Shown: positions 10,724-22,614 of the stretch, in pieces | Layout of the letters: every line of letters begins with the position of its first letter | Position numbering within the stretch: the stretch's first letter is position 1 | Assembly (NCBI RefSeq): GCF_000227135.1 | Contig: NC_018237.1 | Location: 218,105 to 282,104 of the forward strand | Reading direction: 5' to 3' | DNA length: 64,000 nucleotides | Source: Leishmania donovani | Lineage: Eukaryota; Euglenozoa; Kinetoplastea; Trypanosomatida; Trypanosomatidae | Made by a program: the position numbers and the translations under genes | Notes under the pieces: model-generated | What the model saw: the letters and a program-made list of their open reading frames with translations, nothing else | Told to the model about the DNA's origin: nothing | The model's database searches: none

Positions 10724-12576
10724 GCTCCCTCGATTCACGCTGACACAACTCAGAAGCAGGCCCACACGCTCACCCTTCCAATCCCGTTTGTATATTTTTG
10801 GCTCTTTTTTTTCTCTGTGCGTGGAATGAAGAATGAAGCTTCTGCCCTGCATCTGCAGATTCCGCACCAGCGGCCTTAGCCGCGCCCGCGCGCGCTCCAG
10901 ACTGCTATTCCACCTATGGATGCACCACCCGCAACACCACGCAGGCATCTTCATGGAGAATGGCGTACCTAGGACGCGGAAGCTCCGCCACCCAAAACGC
11001 TACAGCGCACGATATGCCTCAGCACCTTCGCCGGCCCCGTCCCGCTCACCGCCCATCTCAGCCGCGTCCAACGGGGCTGTCGATCTTGCAAAAGTCGCGC
11101 CTTGGGTGCGTGGCCACCGCTGCGAGGAGTCCCCCACACGTCTGCGGTGTTGCCCGGGTCTGGAAGAACAACGTCGTCGCGGAATTGCCGACGCCAGCGC
11201 TGCCAAGGTCGCCTTCGCCGCCTCCCACTCCATGTTTCTCTGCGAGCCGTTTGGACTGTCCGCGACCCATTCCTACCCCCGCCCGAGGATGCACCTGACC
11301 CTTCTCTCTCCGCCGTCGGTGCAGATTGTCCATAGTGCCTCTCCCCCATCGTTTCGAGATTATGCGCTGCCTCGGCTTCGCGCTCCGACCAGCCAGATGG
11401 GGAGCGGCTGCCGGCGGAAGGAGCACGTGAGCCATCGGAGAGACGCTTCCGCGCACAGGAAGAAAACCTCGCGCATGGAACGTCGAACCGTCACGGATGG
11501 CGCCTCGCTACCGCAGCGCGCGCAGTGATCATACCAAAGGGAAACACAGAATACACAAGGAAATCGTGGTACGGTGGGAGTCCCTGGCCACGATCCTGCC
11601 CCCGCCTCCCCCGAGCCCTTTCGTTTCGCCTTTTACTTCTTTTTATTTTCTTACGGCTTTCCGCTGCTGCCACCACCTGTGCTTGCTCTCTGAAATGGCT
11701 GCGCGATCATCGCGTACAGGCTTCGCTCGCATGTCTGTATGCGTGCGTATGTGGCCTCAAACGCTCGCACACGGCTGCCTTGGACTTGTGCAGCACTCGC
11801 TTTCTGGTCCGCTGCAGTCGCGCGCGAGTGCGCAAGTGTGTGCGCCCATTCCCACCAGAGAAGAACCCGAACAACAACAGGGCAAGAGAAGCGCCCAGGG
11901 CACGAGGCAAGCACAGCGAAGCTCGCATCACATTCGCACCTGATGGCATCCGAGGCTATAGTGGTCTGCACACGCACGCACGCGAGGTTGAGACGACACG
12001 ACACTCCCTCTCGCTTGTTGCATCCCCTCACTGGAATGTTGGCCGTGCTTGACGTTGCGGGTAAGTGTAGTGGAGTGTGTATGGCTCACACAAGCACTGC
12101 CGTAGTGAGTGTATGTGTGTAAACTGCATACTTGCATCGCACCGACGGAGGGCGCCTTCCACTCCACTGGCCCCCTCACAGCCAACCCTCCCCTTCTCCT
12201 CATTTTTGCCTTCTCCCCATTACCACCCATCCCAAGCACGCACCGAATCACCAACGTACCTAGAACGGTGACGGTGCGCCTTGTGCAGGAAATGCGGACG
12301 GCCGACTCTCGGGCTACCTCCCTCCCTTTCCTGCGTACCTCCTGCTCTCCCCCCTAAGCCGGCAGGTGAGCGCGCCGGTCCCTGCGGATGCATTCGAATA
12401 CGCGCAAGTCCATCATTACCACATTCCATTGATCCCCGACTTCGCTGCATACCTCTCACGTCGTAGGCAGTGTGCCAGACTGGAGTATTCCATCTCCGGC
12501 TGTGGTTGCTTGATGGTGCAGAGGTAGGCTAGGGGTCGGTGCGCATGCGCTGAGTTGCAATGGGCTGATTGCGGGA
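10724..12576. other. Intergenic, no gene recognised
   Basis: About 1.85 kb downstream of the PIF1-like relic. The part to about 11.5 kb is GC-rich with low-complexity open frames but no motif I recognise. From 11.55 kb to 12.4 kb there are polypyrimidine tracts and GT/CA runs of the usual Leishmania intergenic type. Confidence 0.5.
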
Positions 12577-14513
12577 AAGCAGTTGTGCATGGGCATTCTC
12601 GTGCATGGCCAAGCGTCGCGTGGCCTCATGCTCCCGTGGCTCCAGACGGATTACGCCAGCTGCCAATGGCACCTAATGAGCACCGAAGACCGGGGGAAAG
12701 GAGAACGTCCTACTGCGCACATGGAGATTGTTAGTGTGGATGGCCCAATCACCATGCTGCTGAGGGAGGAGGTGCAGGTGTCGGAGGAGTGCATCCGTCG
12801 CCTGGAGGGTGGTCCATAGCACCTGCTGGGAGACGAAGCGGATGCTGACATGGGGCGAGTGGCAGCGGGTCTGGGAGGACATGGATGACGCCGTCTCTGA
12901 GGAGCTCCATCGCGGAACGACACACCCACGGAGGAATATCTGCGGGCACTCTTCCGCATTCCCCTCCTCCGTGCTCGACCTGTGGAATGCACGCAAGGCG
13001 TCGCTGCAGGGCAGACATAGCGTGTACCGGCTCATTCTGCTAGTGGCATCGACTGCCGAGCGGACGGATGCAGCGCAGGCAGCGGCGCAAGCAACCACGG
13101 CGCCTTCCGCTGCGAACGGCCCTCAGCTCCAATTCGTCGACGCCGTGCTCCCCGGCGCGACGGGGATGCCAGCGCCGCCCAGCGATCCCTGGCCCGGAGA
13201 GCTTAACTTTCCAAATCGTTAAAATCAGCGCGTACACCGCAGACACATGCACGATGCAGACCGTCGTTGTCTTCCTCTCGACGATCTACGGCGCCGCATT
13301 CGACGGGCGCGACATGACGCCACCAGAGAACCACAACACTGCGCTGGCCTTGGCGAGGGCTTTCGACAGCCTCCTCAACTCCGGCGTGGCTCTCGCGCGT
13401 GCTCACCCTCTGCAGCGCAAGTTCCCGGGACGAGCGGACGATGGACCCCGTGGCCCTGATGTGTTTAACCGCGAGGAGGAGCACGAGACGGGGGGGAGGG
13501 GCACGGTAGGAAGGAGAGCACGCACCCGCAGAGCAGCAGGGTGCCGAGGTGCCTCGATCACGTGTACACCATCAGCAAAGTCGGGAGGCGGGGACGGCGG
13601 AAGCAGACAGAAGGGCCAAAGACGCCAAATGAAGCGAGCGCAACCTTGCACGCCCCCTCTCACGGCGGACACCACAGTGTACGCCGCCGCACCGGAATGT
13701 AAGCGTCGCGCAGCTTCGTAGCCCCCGGTCGCTTCCCGAGCCGTTGGCAGACAGGCATGGTCTTCCGATGGACCCGCACACGTGTGGTCGGAACCTCCAT
13801 GCTGTGCGGAAGCTGGACCAGTCGCACCACGGGCTGACGGTGCTGAAGACAGCCGAGAGCAACGGGTGCGTTGGTGCAACTCAACGCGACCCCTATCCGT
13901 GTTGGGCGCCGCTGGCGGGGAGGGCCTATCGGCTGGGAGCTGTGTCAGTGGGGTGAAGCGTTACGCCCAGAAGCGATGCAAGCGGTGGCAGCACGATTGG
14001 CTGGTGGCCCCCTGCAACGCCGCGCGACGTGCTAGGCATGTGCAAGTCGATGTGTGGGCAGGCCGTATGCAGATTGCAGGCACGTGTCGTGCCGTAAAGC
14101 AGGCAGCAGGGTCGGTGATTCAGGCGGCATGCCGGTTGAAGGTCACTGTCAACCGTGACGAAGCTGAGGTCGCCCCACCTCCCCTCCTCCTCAGGCATGC
14201 GTTCGCAAGGGTTGTTCACGACAGCGAGGCGGGCGATGTGCGTAATGGAGGAAAGCCTATCGGGGAGCGGCACAGGTGGGCTGCAGCGAGCACGCGGCGG
14301 CGCAGCAGGCCGCCGACGATGACCGGTGCGGTGTACGGCCTCTGCACCGACGCGACATTGGGCGGACGGGGAGCCGCGTGCATGAAGCGGGCGGCAGAGC
14401 AAGCCGGCTTCACGGGCATGCGATGGGGCCACGGCCCCGCCGAGCGTTTAGGTGCGGCAGCGCACCGGGCGGTGCCTTCGCGCTCTTTGTGTGGAACTGC
14501 AAGGGCCGCCTGA
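12577..14513 (+). pseudogene. Decayed coding region, possibly a retroelement relic
   Basis: A chain of plus-strand open segments in changing frames: about 12589-12819, 12809-13222, 13210-13721 and 13782-14513. They read as remnants of one or two longer genes rather than chance frames, because non-biased protein-like segments (LPWLQTDYASCQWHLMSTED; QIVKISAYTADTCTMQTVVV) link end to end. In the last segment, near 14325-14370, the string YGLCTDATLGGRGAACM resembles the first catalytic-Asp strand of retroelement RNase H domains (TDASxxGWGA). Leishmania (Viannia) genomes carry TATE elements with reverse transcriptase, RNase H and tyrosine recombinase, so a TATE-like relic is one possibility. This is inference from a single short motif. 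An unrelated host pseudogene is equally possible. Confidence 0.3.
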
Positions 14514-15694
14514 TGCATCGGCCCACCTTCATGTGGGTAGCACGTCTGCCATCGCTGCTTTCTGAAAGGACTGCTCACACAGTCATGCAGTCAACGCGGA
14601 ACTCCATGACTGCATGTCTCCCCTTCCATGCGTGGCCCATGGCCCGTTACACACAAGGCGGCGAAACGTCCACCGACAAGCCGAGCAGTGATCCCGTCTA
14701 TTCAGTGCTAAGGGGCACGACTGGCGACACGGGGAGGTACGACAGGAAGCTGGAAGGGCGGGTGGCTCTGCACTCTCGTTCGTACGTAAGCACCGGCATA
14801 TACGCGTACCGATGTCCTTGTAACAAAGAAGCGCGCTACTTCTGCTAGTGTGGCCCTCTCGTCGTAGCTCACTCTCTCCCTCCCTCCCAACTCTCTCTCC
14901 CCCTCTCGACGGCGAAGGAAAGGAAGTGTTTGTGTGCTGAAAGGTCGACTCTTTCCTTTCTCGCGCTTCACCCACCCACGCACGTACCCCCTTCCCTACC
15001 CCTTGCACACTCTGTCCCGCCACAACTTTTCTCCTACCTTACGCCCGCTGCGTCACTCCCATAGGGCCTCCCTGTGCACCGGGCAACCAAAAAGGAGGGA
15101 GGCGTGTCACGCACAGACAGAGACGTGCCCTCTTCCCTCTCCCTTCCACCCCCCCCCTCCCTCCCGCCCTCACTCTTCTGGCGAACAGGACTCTTATATT
15201 TCGCGCGTCCGTGGTGCATCAGCGCCTTTTTCGTGTGCGTTATTCACTTTACTGTCGCGCGTGTTGGGTTTGTCTCTGCCGCCACCACCGCCACCGTCAC
15301 CGCCACCGCAGCGGCTCTTCGATCCAAATCAGCGCGAGCACAGAGACGGAGGCGGAGACGAGCCGGGCGACAGACAAACGTCACGGCGACAAGGCACAAG
15401 AGAAGGAAACTCAGGCAACGAAACAAATCGCGCGTGCCGTCATTCGAAGGAACGGACGGAAGCCCACGCACAGACACACATTTTTATGGTAGAGAACGAC
15501 GCACCTGTCATTGATATTAACATAAGTATATACATAGTTATATAGTGCTCTGTGCTCGTTGTGTTGCGCTCGTCTGTGGTTGGTTTGATTTGGTTCGTAA
15601 GGCATCTTTTTTTTTTGGTTTGCTCTCTCTCTTCGGCTTGTTCGTGTTGCGGTTGTTGCTCTTTTTCTCTTAGCGAGCTCATCCTCGCCATTGC

Positions 15695-15738
15695 TGTGTG
15701 TGTGTGTGTGTGCGTGTGCGTGTGCGTGTGCGTGTGCG
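15695..15738. repeat. (TG)n/(CGTGTG)n microsatellite
   Basis: Continuous alternating TG followed by several CGTGTG-like units. Confidence 0.9.
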
Positions 15739-15795
15739 CGCCGGCGTCTGGATAGTCAACGCGCCGCAAGTTGCAGGCCTGGCCCTCGTCTCCTC

Positions 15796-15819
15796 GGTGG
15801 TGGTGGTGGTGGTGGTGGT
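15796..15819. repeat. (GGT)8 microsatellite
   Basis: Eight tandem GGT triplets in the MPK3 upstream region. Confidence 0.9.
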
Positions 15820-16485
15820 CTACCCATTGTATTGCCGTATCCTCTTTCTTCTTCGCTGTGCGCGTCTGGACGCCGCTCCGTTTCTTTTCGTTGTTTTCCT
15901 CTCCGTGTGTGAGTGTATATACATATATACACACATATGCATACATACAGCAGCAGCAGCCACCCATACCTGGTGCACTCATTTTTTTGGGGTTCGCTTG
16001 TGTTTTCTCATTTGCGTGTCTTCCACTTGGCAAGGCGGCGGTTGGGAAGGTGCCGAACCGGAGAAAGAGGCCCCATTTCTTTTTAGCTGGTTCAAAGAAC
16101 CAAAGAGAGCAGCGTACGCGCTGCCAGCACCTTCGCGCGCTCTTCATTCGCCCTGTGTGTCGCCTGCCCCCCACCTACCCCCACCTACACCTACCCCTCT
16201 ACCATCCCCTTCTGTCGTTTGAACTACTCGTGCATCTCGTTCTTCTTTCGTGAGGTTGTCGCACCTCTACCTGGCTAGCCAGCTATCCCTCTCTCCCTCT
16301 TGACGGTGACTAACACCGCCGTCGCTGGCCTTGCATCTTCTCTGTTTCTTCTTGTCCTCCCCTCCCCTCCCCTCCCCCTACCCTTTGTTTGGATCACATC
16401 CACGAGCGCTCATATCACCGGCCCCACCGGCCCACCTGCCACAGGCTTCCCTCCCCCTCCCCTCTCCCCTCTCTCCTCCACTGCC

Positions 16486-16531
16486 GCCATCACCCATCTT
16501 CTCACCTTCTTCTTTATTTGCTTTTCGGCAG
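16486..16531 (+). promoter_or_regulatory. Polypyrimidine tract and spliced-leader acceptor for MPK3
   Basis: A pyrimidine-rich run ends at the first AG (16530-16531, context TTTTCGGCAG), 77 bases upstream of the MPK3 start. This is the likely trans-splice site, by position and sequence. Confidence 0.6.
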
Positions 16532-16607
16532 CTCCTGTTACCCCGAAGTAACCAAACAGGCAGTCGTGTACGGGTACGCAAGCACAAGCACACACAGAGT
16601 AACCAAA

Positions 16608-17774
16608 ATGCACAAGAGCAACCAGGAGCTGAGCGTGCCCAAGATTGTGGGGGACTTCAAGGTGTACAATGTGAGCGGCTCCCCATTCGAGGTTCCGTCC
16701 AAGTACACGCTGCTCAAGATCCTCGGCATGGGAGCCTACGGTATCGCGTGCAGCTGCTTGGATGGCGACACTGGCGAGAAGGTGTCCATTAAGAAGTGTC
16801 GCGACGTGTTCCGCGATGTGGAGGATGGCAAACGAGTGCTGCGCGAGATCGATATGATGCGCTTCTTCCACCACGAAAACCTGCTCAATGTGGTGAACAT
16901 TTTGCCTCCGCTGAAGCGCGAGTACCACAGCTTCGAAGACGTGTACGTCGTCACCCCGCTCATGGACGTAGACATGAATGTCGTACTGCGCTCTCGTCAG
17001 GTGCTCGAGGAGTCGCACATGCAGTACTTTGTCTACCAGATTCTGCGTGGCCTCAAGTACCTGCACAGCGCGAACGTCGCCCACCGCGACTTGAAGCCAG
17101 CCAACCTCGTCACAAACATCTCTTGTGAGCTCAAGATTATAGACTTCGGGCTGAGCCGCAGCGTCGATGTGCCGTACTCGGAGCTCACGGATTACGTCAT
17201 CACGCGCTGGTACCGGCCACCGGAGCTGCTTCTGGAGAACACGAACTATTCCACCGCAGTGGACATATGGTCTGTCGGGTGCATTTTTGCAGAGATGTAC
17301 AACCGCAAGCCCGTTTTCCCAGGTCGCAATACGATGGACCAGCTGCGCATGATCGCGCAGCACATTGGCAAGCCGCCAGCCAGCATCGTCGAGCACCGCG
17401 AGGCGCTGGAGAAGCTGAATGAACTGCCGGACGGGTCACTCAACATTCCCAAACTCGTCCCCGGGCTGGCCGGCAACACGGAGGGCATAGACTTTCTCTC
17501 CAAGATGTGGACGCTAGACCCGAGCAAGCGTCCGACCGCGGCTGACATGCTCGCGCACCCATACCTGGCCCACCTGCACGACGAGGAAGATGAGCCGACC
17601 TGCCCCTGCCCCTTCCTGTGGGCACATGAGAGCACCCCGATGGGCGTCTCGGAGCTTCGTCGCGCCTTCTGGGCTGACATTGTTGACTACAATCCGTCTC
17701 TGGAGCAGGCCACGCCGCCGGTGACGACGGCTGGTGGCAGCAGCTCAAAGAACGGCAGCGGCCACCATCACTAG
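16608..17774 (+). CDS. MPK3: Mitogen-activated protein kinase 3 (flagellar length control)
   Basis: A 388-residue serine/threonine kinase with all MAP kinase landmarks: glycine loop LGMGAYG (39-45), ATP-binding Lys in VSIKK (K62), catalytic HRDLKPAN (159-166), DFG (179-181) and activation lip T-D-Y at 194-196, followed by ITRWYRPPELLL. Length, the TDY lip and the position of K62 all agree with MPK3 of Leishmania mexicana, which is phosphorylated by a MAP kinase kinase and needed for normal flagellum length. The ATG at 16608 is chosen because upstream in-frame sequence is low-complexity 5' UTR and the acceptor AG lies 77 bases before it. The C-terminal extension (about 325-388) has a common-docking-like acidic stretch DEEDE and ends in a Gly/Ser/His tail. 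The gene is intact, and a SIDER retroposon lies about 2.8 kb downstream, possibly within its 3' UTR. Confidence 0.95.
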   Translation: MHKSNQELSVPKIVGDFKVYNVSGSPFEVPSKYTLLKILGMGAYGIACSCLDGDTGEKVSIKKCRDVFRDVEDGKRVLREIDMMRFFHHENLLNVVNILPPLKREYHSFEDVYVVTPLMDVDMNVVLRSRQVLEESHMQYFVYQILRGLKYLHSANVAHRDLKPANLVTNISCELKIIDFGLSRSVDVPYSELTDYVITRWYRPPELLLENTNYSTAVDIWSVGCIFAEMYNRKPVFPGRNTMDQLRMIAQHIGKPPASIVEHREALEKLNELPDGSLNIPKLVPGLAGNTEGIDFLSKMWTLDPSKRPTAADMLAHPYLAHLHDEEDEPTCPCPFLWAHESTPMGVSELRRAFWADIVDYNPSLEQATPPVTTAGGSSSKNGSGHHH

Positions 17775-20056
17775 CGCACATCTTCTCTTTTCCAACCGCC
17801 GTCGTGATTTGTTTCGGCTGTGTGTACCATCCCGCTCAAGCAGGCGGCACACAGCCATGAACGAGAAGAGACGTGTTGAGAGAAGAAAGTAGCGAATAGC
17901 GGAAGCGAGGGTGCATGGGTGGACAGGGTGAGACAAGAAGCTGCTCCACAGCGGGAGGAGAGAGCATGACGGGTGCGCAGCGGCGTCAAATCTTATTTTC
18001 CGTCTTTCACGCGTTTCAGCGCGTGAGTGTGCGAGTACCTTTGAGGTAGAGTGCGTTCCGCACACCAGCATGCGCGCATGCACCTTCACGCACTAACAGG
18101 CGCTTAGTAGCGACGCCTACAACGGAGCCGCTCAGGCGTACGGAAATATTGAGATGGAGTGCGCGTGGATAGCGTTACTCTCTCGCTCTCCCCCTCTGCT
18201 GCCTACTCCCCCGCCTTCCTCGACCACGCCCCCACCCCACCCTTCGATTTGCCTTTCTCTTTTATACCTTATCCGATGCGGTCGTTCTTCTTTTCTCGGT
18301 TTGAGAGTGTGTGCATATCTGGTGGCAGGCACGAAGAACACATTATCGTCCTTCCACACACCCGTCCACATCGACGCATACACACGCGCACGCACGCGTA
18401 TACCACTGTGAGTGTGTGTGGGGGTGGGGGTGGGGAGGATATCTGTGCAAATGTCCTCCCCCTCTCCTCCTCTCCGTCTGTCTTTTTCTCTATCTGTATG
18501 TGTGTGTGTCTGTGTGTCTACGTTTCTTATTGCTACTGCTCAGCCTTGTGTGAGCGTGTGGTGGTGCGGTTCCGCCCTCCCCCTATTCCAGCCACTCCCT
18601 GGTAGGACGGCGTCCCTCTTCTTGTTTCTTTGGTTTATGTGTTCGTCTCCTGGTCACGCACTCACGCGCACATCATTTTTGTTTTTCCATCGACTTCCCT
18701 AGTTTGCTGGCTCGCCTAAACGCGTCCGTTGGCCTGCTGTCGTCGCCGTCGTCAGCAACCGCTTTAAACCGGCCCGCGGGAAGCAGATGCGGGGATGACG
18801 GGCGATGGACCGCGCCGGCGGTACTCTCCGTATCTGATGTTTTTCCTTCGTTTCTGGGACAGCGCTTGCGTGCGCTTGTGTGGATAATGTAAGCGTGTGT
18901 CTCCCTCACCTTTTTTGTGTTTTTGTTGTTTAGATTGGTTTGTGCGGCATGTTGCTGGCTCTCTTTTCGCCTCCCCCTCCTTCCTCCCTTCCTCCTTTCT
19001 TTCCCCACCCCCACACGTGTCCTCTCTTCCCCCTTTTTTTCGCTTCGTGTTGCCTTCACATTTGGTTGCTCTTGTTCTTCATGTACATAGCCGCGCTCTC
19101 CTTTTCCTCATCCTCCTCCCTCTCTCCCTCGCTTTTTTTTTGCAACGGGGCGCCTCTTCTTTCTTCTTTCTTGTATGGCCTTCAGTGGTGGTGGAGGGAA
19201 GGAGGAGGGTAGAGGTAGAGGGGAGTGCCAGTCATCACCACCCTTTTCCTTATCTCCGTTCTCGCTTGGGCCTCTCTGTCGTTCCTGCGTTGGGAAGGCA
19301 GAGAGTATATGCCCCCCCCCTCCCCAGGTGTTTGTGTGTGTGTGTGTGTGTGTGGTGTCTGTCTGTCTGTCTGTGCCTGTCCGTCGGTCTCTCGTGCATA
19401 TGTCTGCTGTTTTTCGTGCTTGTCTCATCGTCTTCTGAAAGCTTGCGACAGGAATGGAACAGGGAGTGCGGATCGCAAAACGATGTGGTGAGGAAGAGTG
19501 AGTGTGAACGCTCTCTCCGCCATGCAAATGACATGCTTCACCAGGCACTTCTCTTCACCCCGATTGTGTTCTTCGTCTCGCTTCAGGACTCGAGGAGCTG
19601 AGTTGTTGCAAGTATTTCGTTTTTTCTCTACCCACCCCCTTGGGTGACAGAAAGGGGGGATACGTAAGTCTACCTATTCGTGCGCAGTACTACCCCAATG
19701 ATGACTGCCCAAGAGCAGGATTTTTCTCTGACAGCTGTGCCGGTGTCAGGGGAGGCATCGAGAGTGCGAGTGGAGGGATACCAAATCAGTGTACTCTTCC
19801 ACAGAAATAGGGAACTCGCCAGTCAAGAAGCGTTGGGAACGTGGATTGGAACGCGTCAAACTTTATGTTTTGATATCATTCTCCCCGCTCATTTTGTCTC
19901 TCGACGCCAGGCTGATGTGAGTGTGTGTATGTGTGTGCGTGTGATACATACGCGTCGTGCCATCGCACGCAAGCCTCATTCTCCCGTTGCTGTTGTTTTC
20001 TGTCTCTCACCCTCCGCCGCCCGTGCGCGGCGACGACGTTATATGCGCACGCATAC

Positions 20057-20080
20057 ATATATATATATATATATATATAT
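20057..20080. repeat. (AT)12 microsatellite
   Basis: Twelve tandem AT dinucleotides in otherwise GC-rich DNA. Confidence 0.95.
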
Positions 20081-20600
20081 GAATATCAAAAGGAATTTTG
20101 CAGAAAAGGGGGAGGCCCGTCGAAGAGTAACGTCGGCAGATATGCGCAGGCATGCATGCCATACATACATCACCATCACCACCCCTCCCTCCCCTCGTCC
20201 TCTCCTTTCCTTCACTCTAGCCGACCCACCACGACGCCCTAGAAATCAACCGTGAGGTAGGCGATCGAGTCGCAGAGTAGCGTAAGCGGAATCAGTATCA
20301 ACATATTAGGGACATGCTAGCACGAGACACAGACGTGCACATAAGCGAATATGTTAGCGAGAAGTCTCACGGGAAAAAGGGGGAGGATGAGGGGCATCCC
20401 AAGCCGTCTACTGCCTTCGACCGCGACTGCAGCTGCACATTATGAAGCCAATGGTAGAGCGAAAAGAGGGGGCGGATGGGGCATGGAGGTACGACACCTT
20501 CACCAGCACGTGCACACTCGCATTGCAAGCAGTTGCAGCGCATGTGTCTTGAGCCTGTGAATGCAGCGCATCCCTGTCGTGTTGAACTCTCGCCTTTTTA

Positions 20601-21173
20601 TTTCTTTCCTTTTTCCTCTATTGTGCGTGCACCCCTTGATGGCGAGGGGGGGGGGGGCGCCCCCACGCGCCGCCATGCACGGTATCCCCCAGGGTCCAGT
20701 GGGCCCCACTCTGTTTGGGGTGGAAGCCAAGCAGCCCCCTCCCCCTCTCCTCCTTCATCCCCTGCCAATGCCGAGCCGCCTCTGCTGGCGACGTGGTCAC
20801 GTGCCTACGGCGTGGGGAGGTCGAAGCGATGCACCGCTACCGCTGTGTCGGCGCACATGTCCCGGACATGGTGGCGGCGCGGCGGCCTGCGACAGCGAGC
20901 ACACCTCTACGCCGTCCCTCTGACAGGCGCAATTCGAACGCATCCCATCCGGCCATCACTGCCTGCTGGCGGTGAGGCGGGCCTGCGACGCGTGGAGGTC
21001 GGGTAGAGCCTGAGGCAGGGGCCGTGCTCAGGTAGCTGGGTCGGCGCACTGCTGTAGCGCGTGTGTGTCTACCGATACCCCGCGCCACGCGATGAGGTCT
21101 GTGGCAGGGCTGGTCGGGAGGGGGCCGGTTCAGCGTGGCGGTCTGACCCCATGCTGTGCACCGCAGAGAATGG
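20601..21173 (+). mobile_element. SIDER-type short interspersed degenerate retroposon (single copy)
   Basis: A 573-base non-coding element recurs, amplified, at 46765-48395. The shared sequence starts TTTCTTTCCTTTTTCC and ends GCACCGCAGAGAATGG; both flanks then diverge, which defines the boundaries. Near its 5' part (20690-20734) is CAGGGTCCAGT...ACTCTGTTTG...GGAAGCCAAGCAG. It resembles the 79-bp signature (Pr77) that opens the trypanosomatid ingi/L1Tc retroposon clade, as I remember it. Size and signature fit Leishmania SIDERs, truncated relatives of those retroposons that usually sit in 3' UTRs, where the SIDER2 type is known to lower mRNA stability. No target-site duplication could be picked out. 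A run of 12 G at 20647-20658 may be unreliable in length. Confidence 0.7.
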
Positions 21174-21997
21174 GCACGCGCGTTGGAAGAAAAAGTCTGT
21201 ACATGCGGAAGAAGAGAGTGTGGCACTTCAGCATAAATACACAAGTATAGATGCGTCGAAGGACATCCCGCAGCTCCTGCCTTGGCACCACTCTGGCGCC
21301 CTCTTCTTCCTCTCTGTGATGCGCCATCATGCCTCGTCCTGCTGCGGTGTACAGGGTGAAGGTCACCGGAAATGATAGCCCTCGTTAGGCGGGTGGTGGG
21401 GCGAGCGGGGCTGCGTACATGCATGGGTGCTTGTGTGTACCTTTCACTGTGAAACTGCGTATGGCGGGCTACGCTGTACAAGAATGCCGCATCCGTTCCT
21501 TCACGCCTTCTAGCACGCTGTCTCCTTCTCCCCTTCCGTTTACTTTTTTTTCTATCTCTCTCGGCGTTGTGTCGCACACACACGTACGCGTCTCTCACAC
21601 ACTCACACACCAACAGGCATGATCTCTCCCACTGCGCTGGGTCACTTGTCGTCCCCCCTTCTTTCATATTCCTTTTCCATCCCCTCTCTCTCCCTTCATC
21701 TAAATCCCATCCCACCCCTCGTCCCCACGAAACCAACAGAGAAGACCTTGCTCGTAAAAAGCGCTCGGCGGCCACAAGCACGCCAGCACGCATGAAGCCT
21801 CGTTGGGGATTTTGTACGTGAACGCAGAGCATAACATCGTTTATACACAGAGTCCTGCGGGTCAGAAACAGCACAGCGAGGCAGTACGGTGGGCGACTCT
21901 TGGGACGTGGTTGAAAATCCGCCTTTTGTATAGCTTGTTTTGTTTTTGTTCGCTGTCGTCGTCGCGTCTTCCACTGCGCGTGCGTGGGTGGAGGGCG

Positions 21998-22020
21998 GTG
22001 TGTGTGTGTGTGTGTGTGTG
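21998..22020. repeat. (GT)n microsatellite
   Basis: About eleven GT units, about 600 bases upstream of the giant gene. Confidence 0.9.
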
Positions 22021-22260
22021 CGCCCTCGGCTCATCATTGGCATTAGCCTCCTCTATCCGCACACCCATATTCCTTTCATCGCCCACGCCAAACCCTACAC
22101 GCACGCTTTCCTATTTCTTTGATTGGTATTCGTTTTCTCGGCGTGCTCGGTACCTCGAGGCATTTCGAGTACTTCCATACACGCCACCCTCCTGCATGTC
22201 AGCGGCAAAGGGCAGGCGAGGGGGGGCAGATATCCACGCAGAACCCACGACGCCGGCTTT

Positions 22261-22319
22261 CACCGCTCCCCTCCCACCTTGATCATCTTCTTTCCCTTGT
22301 CATTGCCTGCCTGTGCAAG
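22261..22319 (+). promoter_or_regulatory. Probable spliced-leader acceptor for the giant gene
   Basis: A pyrimidine-rich stretch (CCCTCCCACC...TCTTCTTTCCCTTG) is followed by an AG at 22318-22319, about 296 bases before the ATG at 22615. Another tract with an AG near 21738 is an alternative. Confidence 0.4.
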
Positions 22320-22614
22320 TCTGAGCGGTTGCTGCGTGCCCGCACAAGGAGACGAGGATAGGAAGGTGGAGCCGACGCCGGTGTGGATGTGAGGCTAACG
22401 AAAGAAGGAACAAGAAGATCCGCACCTCCGTACGCACAAGCATCCATCCGCTATCGCTGTGCGTGTGTGAGAAACCCCAGCACGTCGAAGTGGTGGCGGC
22501 AACACCAACGACAACCGAAGCCCCGCCACAATTCTCACGCGCATCGCCGAACTGAGGCGAGCAGATACCCATTGCAGGACAAGGACGGGGGTGGGGGGCA
22601 GGCTTGAAACTATA

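Larger units (their letters stand above)
14514..16607. other. Upstream intergenic region of MPK3
   Basis: About 2.1 kb with no gene recognised. It has several polypyrimidine stretches (around 14875-14910, 15140-15175, 16340-16500), a GT-type repeat at 15695-15738, a GGT repeat at 15796-15819 and short TA/CA runs near 15915-15950. It should carry the 5' UTR of MPK3 and the trans-splicing signal. Confidence 0.6.
17775..22614. other. Long intergenic region between MPK3 and the giant surface-protein gene
   Basis: About 4.8 kb with no recognisable gene. It has many C/T tracts (18175-18260, 18960-19150, 21640-21725), GT repeats near 19328-19353 and 21998-22020, an (AT)12 run at 20057-20080 and a SIDER-type element at 20601-21173. 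It is expected to hold the MPK3 3' UTR and the 5' UTR of the downstream gene. Confidence 0.6.

Noticed and set aside
16410..17396. 328-codon minus-strand frame over MPK3
   Set aside because: Antisense shadow of an unmistakable kinase gene.
22591..22614. Eight-codon N-terminal extension of the giant protein
   Set aside because: It begins with GTG. The ATG at 22615 is followed directly by the signal peptide and is the first true start codon in frame.
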